From positions 250,001-314,000 of the forward strand of contig NW_027506877.1 in assembly GCF_052324685.1 (NCBI RefSeq): a stretch of 64,000 bases of DNA, written 5' to 3'. Every line of letters begins with the position of its first letter. The stretch's first letter is position 1. The position numbers and the translations under genes were made by a program. This DNA is from Brachyhypopomus gauderio (lineage: Eukaryota > Chordata > Actinopteri > Gymnotiformes > Hypopomidae). Of the stretch, positions 62,958 through 64,000 are shown in pieces. The notes beneath the pieces were generated by a model. The model did not search any database. It saw only the letters and a program-made list of their open reading frames with translations, and was not told the DNA's origin.

Positions 62958-63980
62958 ATGGCTTTACTGTGCTATAACAGAGGCTGTGGCGACAGGTTCG
63001 ATGAAGACACAAACTCAGACGGTAAAACTTTTCAGGCATATTTCCTAGACTTTCTTTTGTTTTCCATATTGTACATGAATGTATTTCCTTACTTGCGATC
63101 TGTTGTGGAGCTTCCCTGCAGTCATGAGCCATGTTAATGAAGCTTGTAACCTATGCTAATGGTTCACAAGGATTTCTACTTTTTCTGATTACCTTGGAGA
63201 GATCCTGAAAGTGAAGTTAAGCCACACTGATGAGACTCCCTCACATAGATCAGACCACCACAGGCTTTAGAAACCGCTATGTCCTTTATGTCGGATTAAC
63301 CACCAGTGTTGGATGTAAAACTTGCTTTCTTCAGTTGTTTGCAGAAATACATCAACTATAAACACACTGGGCTTCATCAGCATGAGCCAAAACTACAGCT
63401 GTGTTTCTTGTGCTTATTTTATGGGCCTTTTTGGGGTACAAATCACTAGGTGCTTAACTGCAATTGTGCTGCATATTTGTAGAGGGAGAACTTGGACTGG
63501 CTTCCTTCTTCCTCCCAGCTGTTCCAAACTGCCATAAATGTCTCCTGTTCTCGTCTCCAATTGGCTGCCTGTGGACAGCTGGGAAGAACCACACCATGTG
63601 TGATGGAGGGAGACCAAGAGATGATCTTCATCGTGTGTCTGAACGTCTCTCTCTCTCCTCCTCCTCCCCTCCTTTATCCTTCCCTCACAGACGCGTGCCA
63701 GTACCACCCGGGTGTGCCCATCTTCCACGATGCTCTGAAGGTGAGCTCTCAACGGCAGACACACTCGGTCTGGTCTGGACAAACAACAGCTCAGCCATCC
63801 TTCTCTGTCCGATAGCTCATCCATTCTGCCTCTGTTCTTGTTTGACAACAAGAACAAGCTGGTCAGACGTGATAGTGGGTCGTTTGGACTGTAGTTGCTT
63901 CATGGTTGCTCTTGTCTCCTCAGGGCTGGTCCTGCTGCAGGAAGAGAACTACTGACTTTTCAGAGTTTCTGTCGATTAAG
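62958..63980 (+). CDS. chordc1: CHORD-containing protein 1 (morgana/CHP1), 5' part, three exons
   Basis: Exons are 62958-63021, 63691-63740 and 63924-63980; the next exon is beyond the window. The 57 residues run from MALLCYNRGCGDRFDEDTNS through [20 protein letters not shown] to SCCRKRTTDFSEFLSIK. This is the first CHORD zinc-binding domain, with metal ligands expected among C5, C10, C24, H27, C42 and C43. Full-length family members (about 330 residues in human) have a second CHORD and a CS domain. The protein is an HSP90 co-chaperone that also restrains ROCK2 and centrosome duplication. Splice phases agree with an intact gene. The gene follows picalm on the same strand; both are on human 11q14. 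Confidence 0.96.
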
Positions 63981-64000
63981 GTAGAAGATTCAACCAACTT

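Overview
The window is vertebrate genomic DNA, almost certainly from a ray-finned (teleost) fish. Small exons with GT-AG introns carry vertebrate gene families. The introns are packed with long (TG)n, (TC)n and (TCTG)n microsatellites, minisatellites and short non-autonomous hAT and PIF/Harbinger-like DNA transposons, as is usual in fish. I see no bacterial operon, CRISPR array, tRNA or rRNA gene. The species cannot be named from the sequence alone.

Layout. (1) 1944-6855 (+) is vbp1 (prefoldin subunit 3), complete in six exons, with a 1.2 kb hAT element in intron 4. (2) 9293-10625 (-) is rab39b, complete in two exons and convergent with vbp1. (3) 12745-14726 (+) is a Rab32/38-family gene closest to rab38, in three exons, with an unusual tail after its prenylation cysteines. 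(4) 16497-16873 (+) is a two-exon gene for an unrecognised 89-residue single-pass membrane protein. (5) 20048-57188 (+) is picalm (clathrin assembly lymphoid myeloid protein, CALM). Nineteen coding exons were placed, from the ATG to the terminal MQFM-stop. A CpG-rich promoter region lies upstream and a long 3' region runs to a poly(A) signal at about 62.28 kb. (6) 62958-63980 (+) is the first three coding exons of chordc1, which runs off the window.

In human the vbp1/rab39b pair is on Xq28 and rab38, picalm and chordc1 are on 11q14, so the window joins two blocks that are separate in mammals. The products are largely housekeeping or trafficking factors: prefoldin chaperone, two Rab GTPases, a clathrin/PIP2 adaptor and an HSP90 co-chaperone. 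They do not form a single pathway.

The most interesting structures lie in picalm introns. These are a three-deep nested insertion (solo LTR inside a hAT inside a hAT, each with its own target-site duplication); a second copy of the outer hAT in vbp1 whose ~0.4-0.6 kb core is inverted relative to the first; a composite transposon that split a 37-bp minisatellite; an 18-copy, apparently perfect 36-bp minisatellite; and a recurring placement of (TG)n just upstream of splice acceptors. For exons 2, 6 and 16 there is also complementary (CA)n just after the exon. No clearly new multi-gene system was found.
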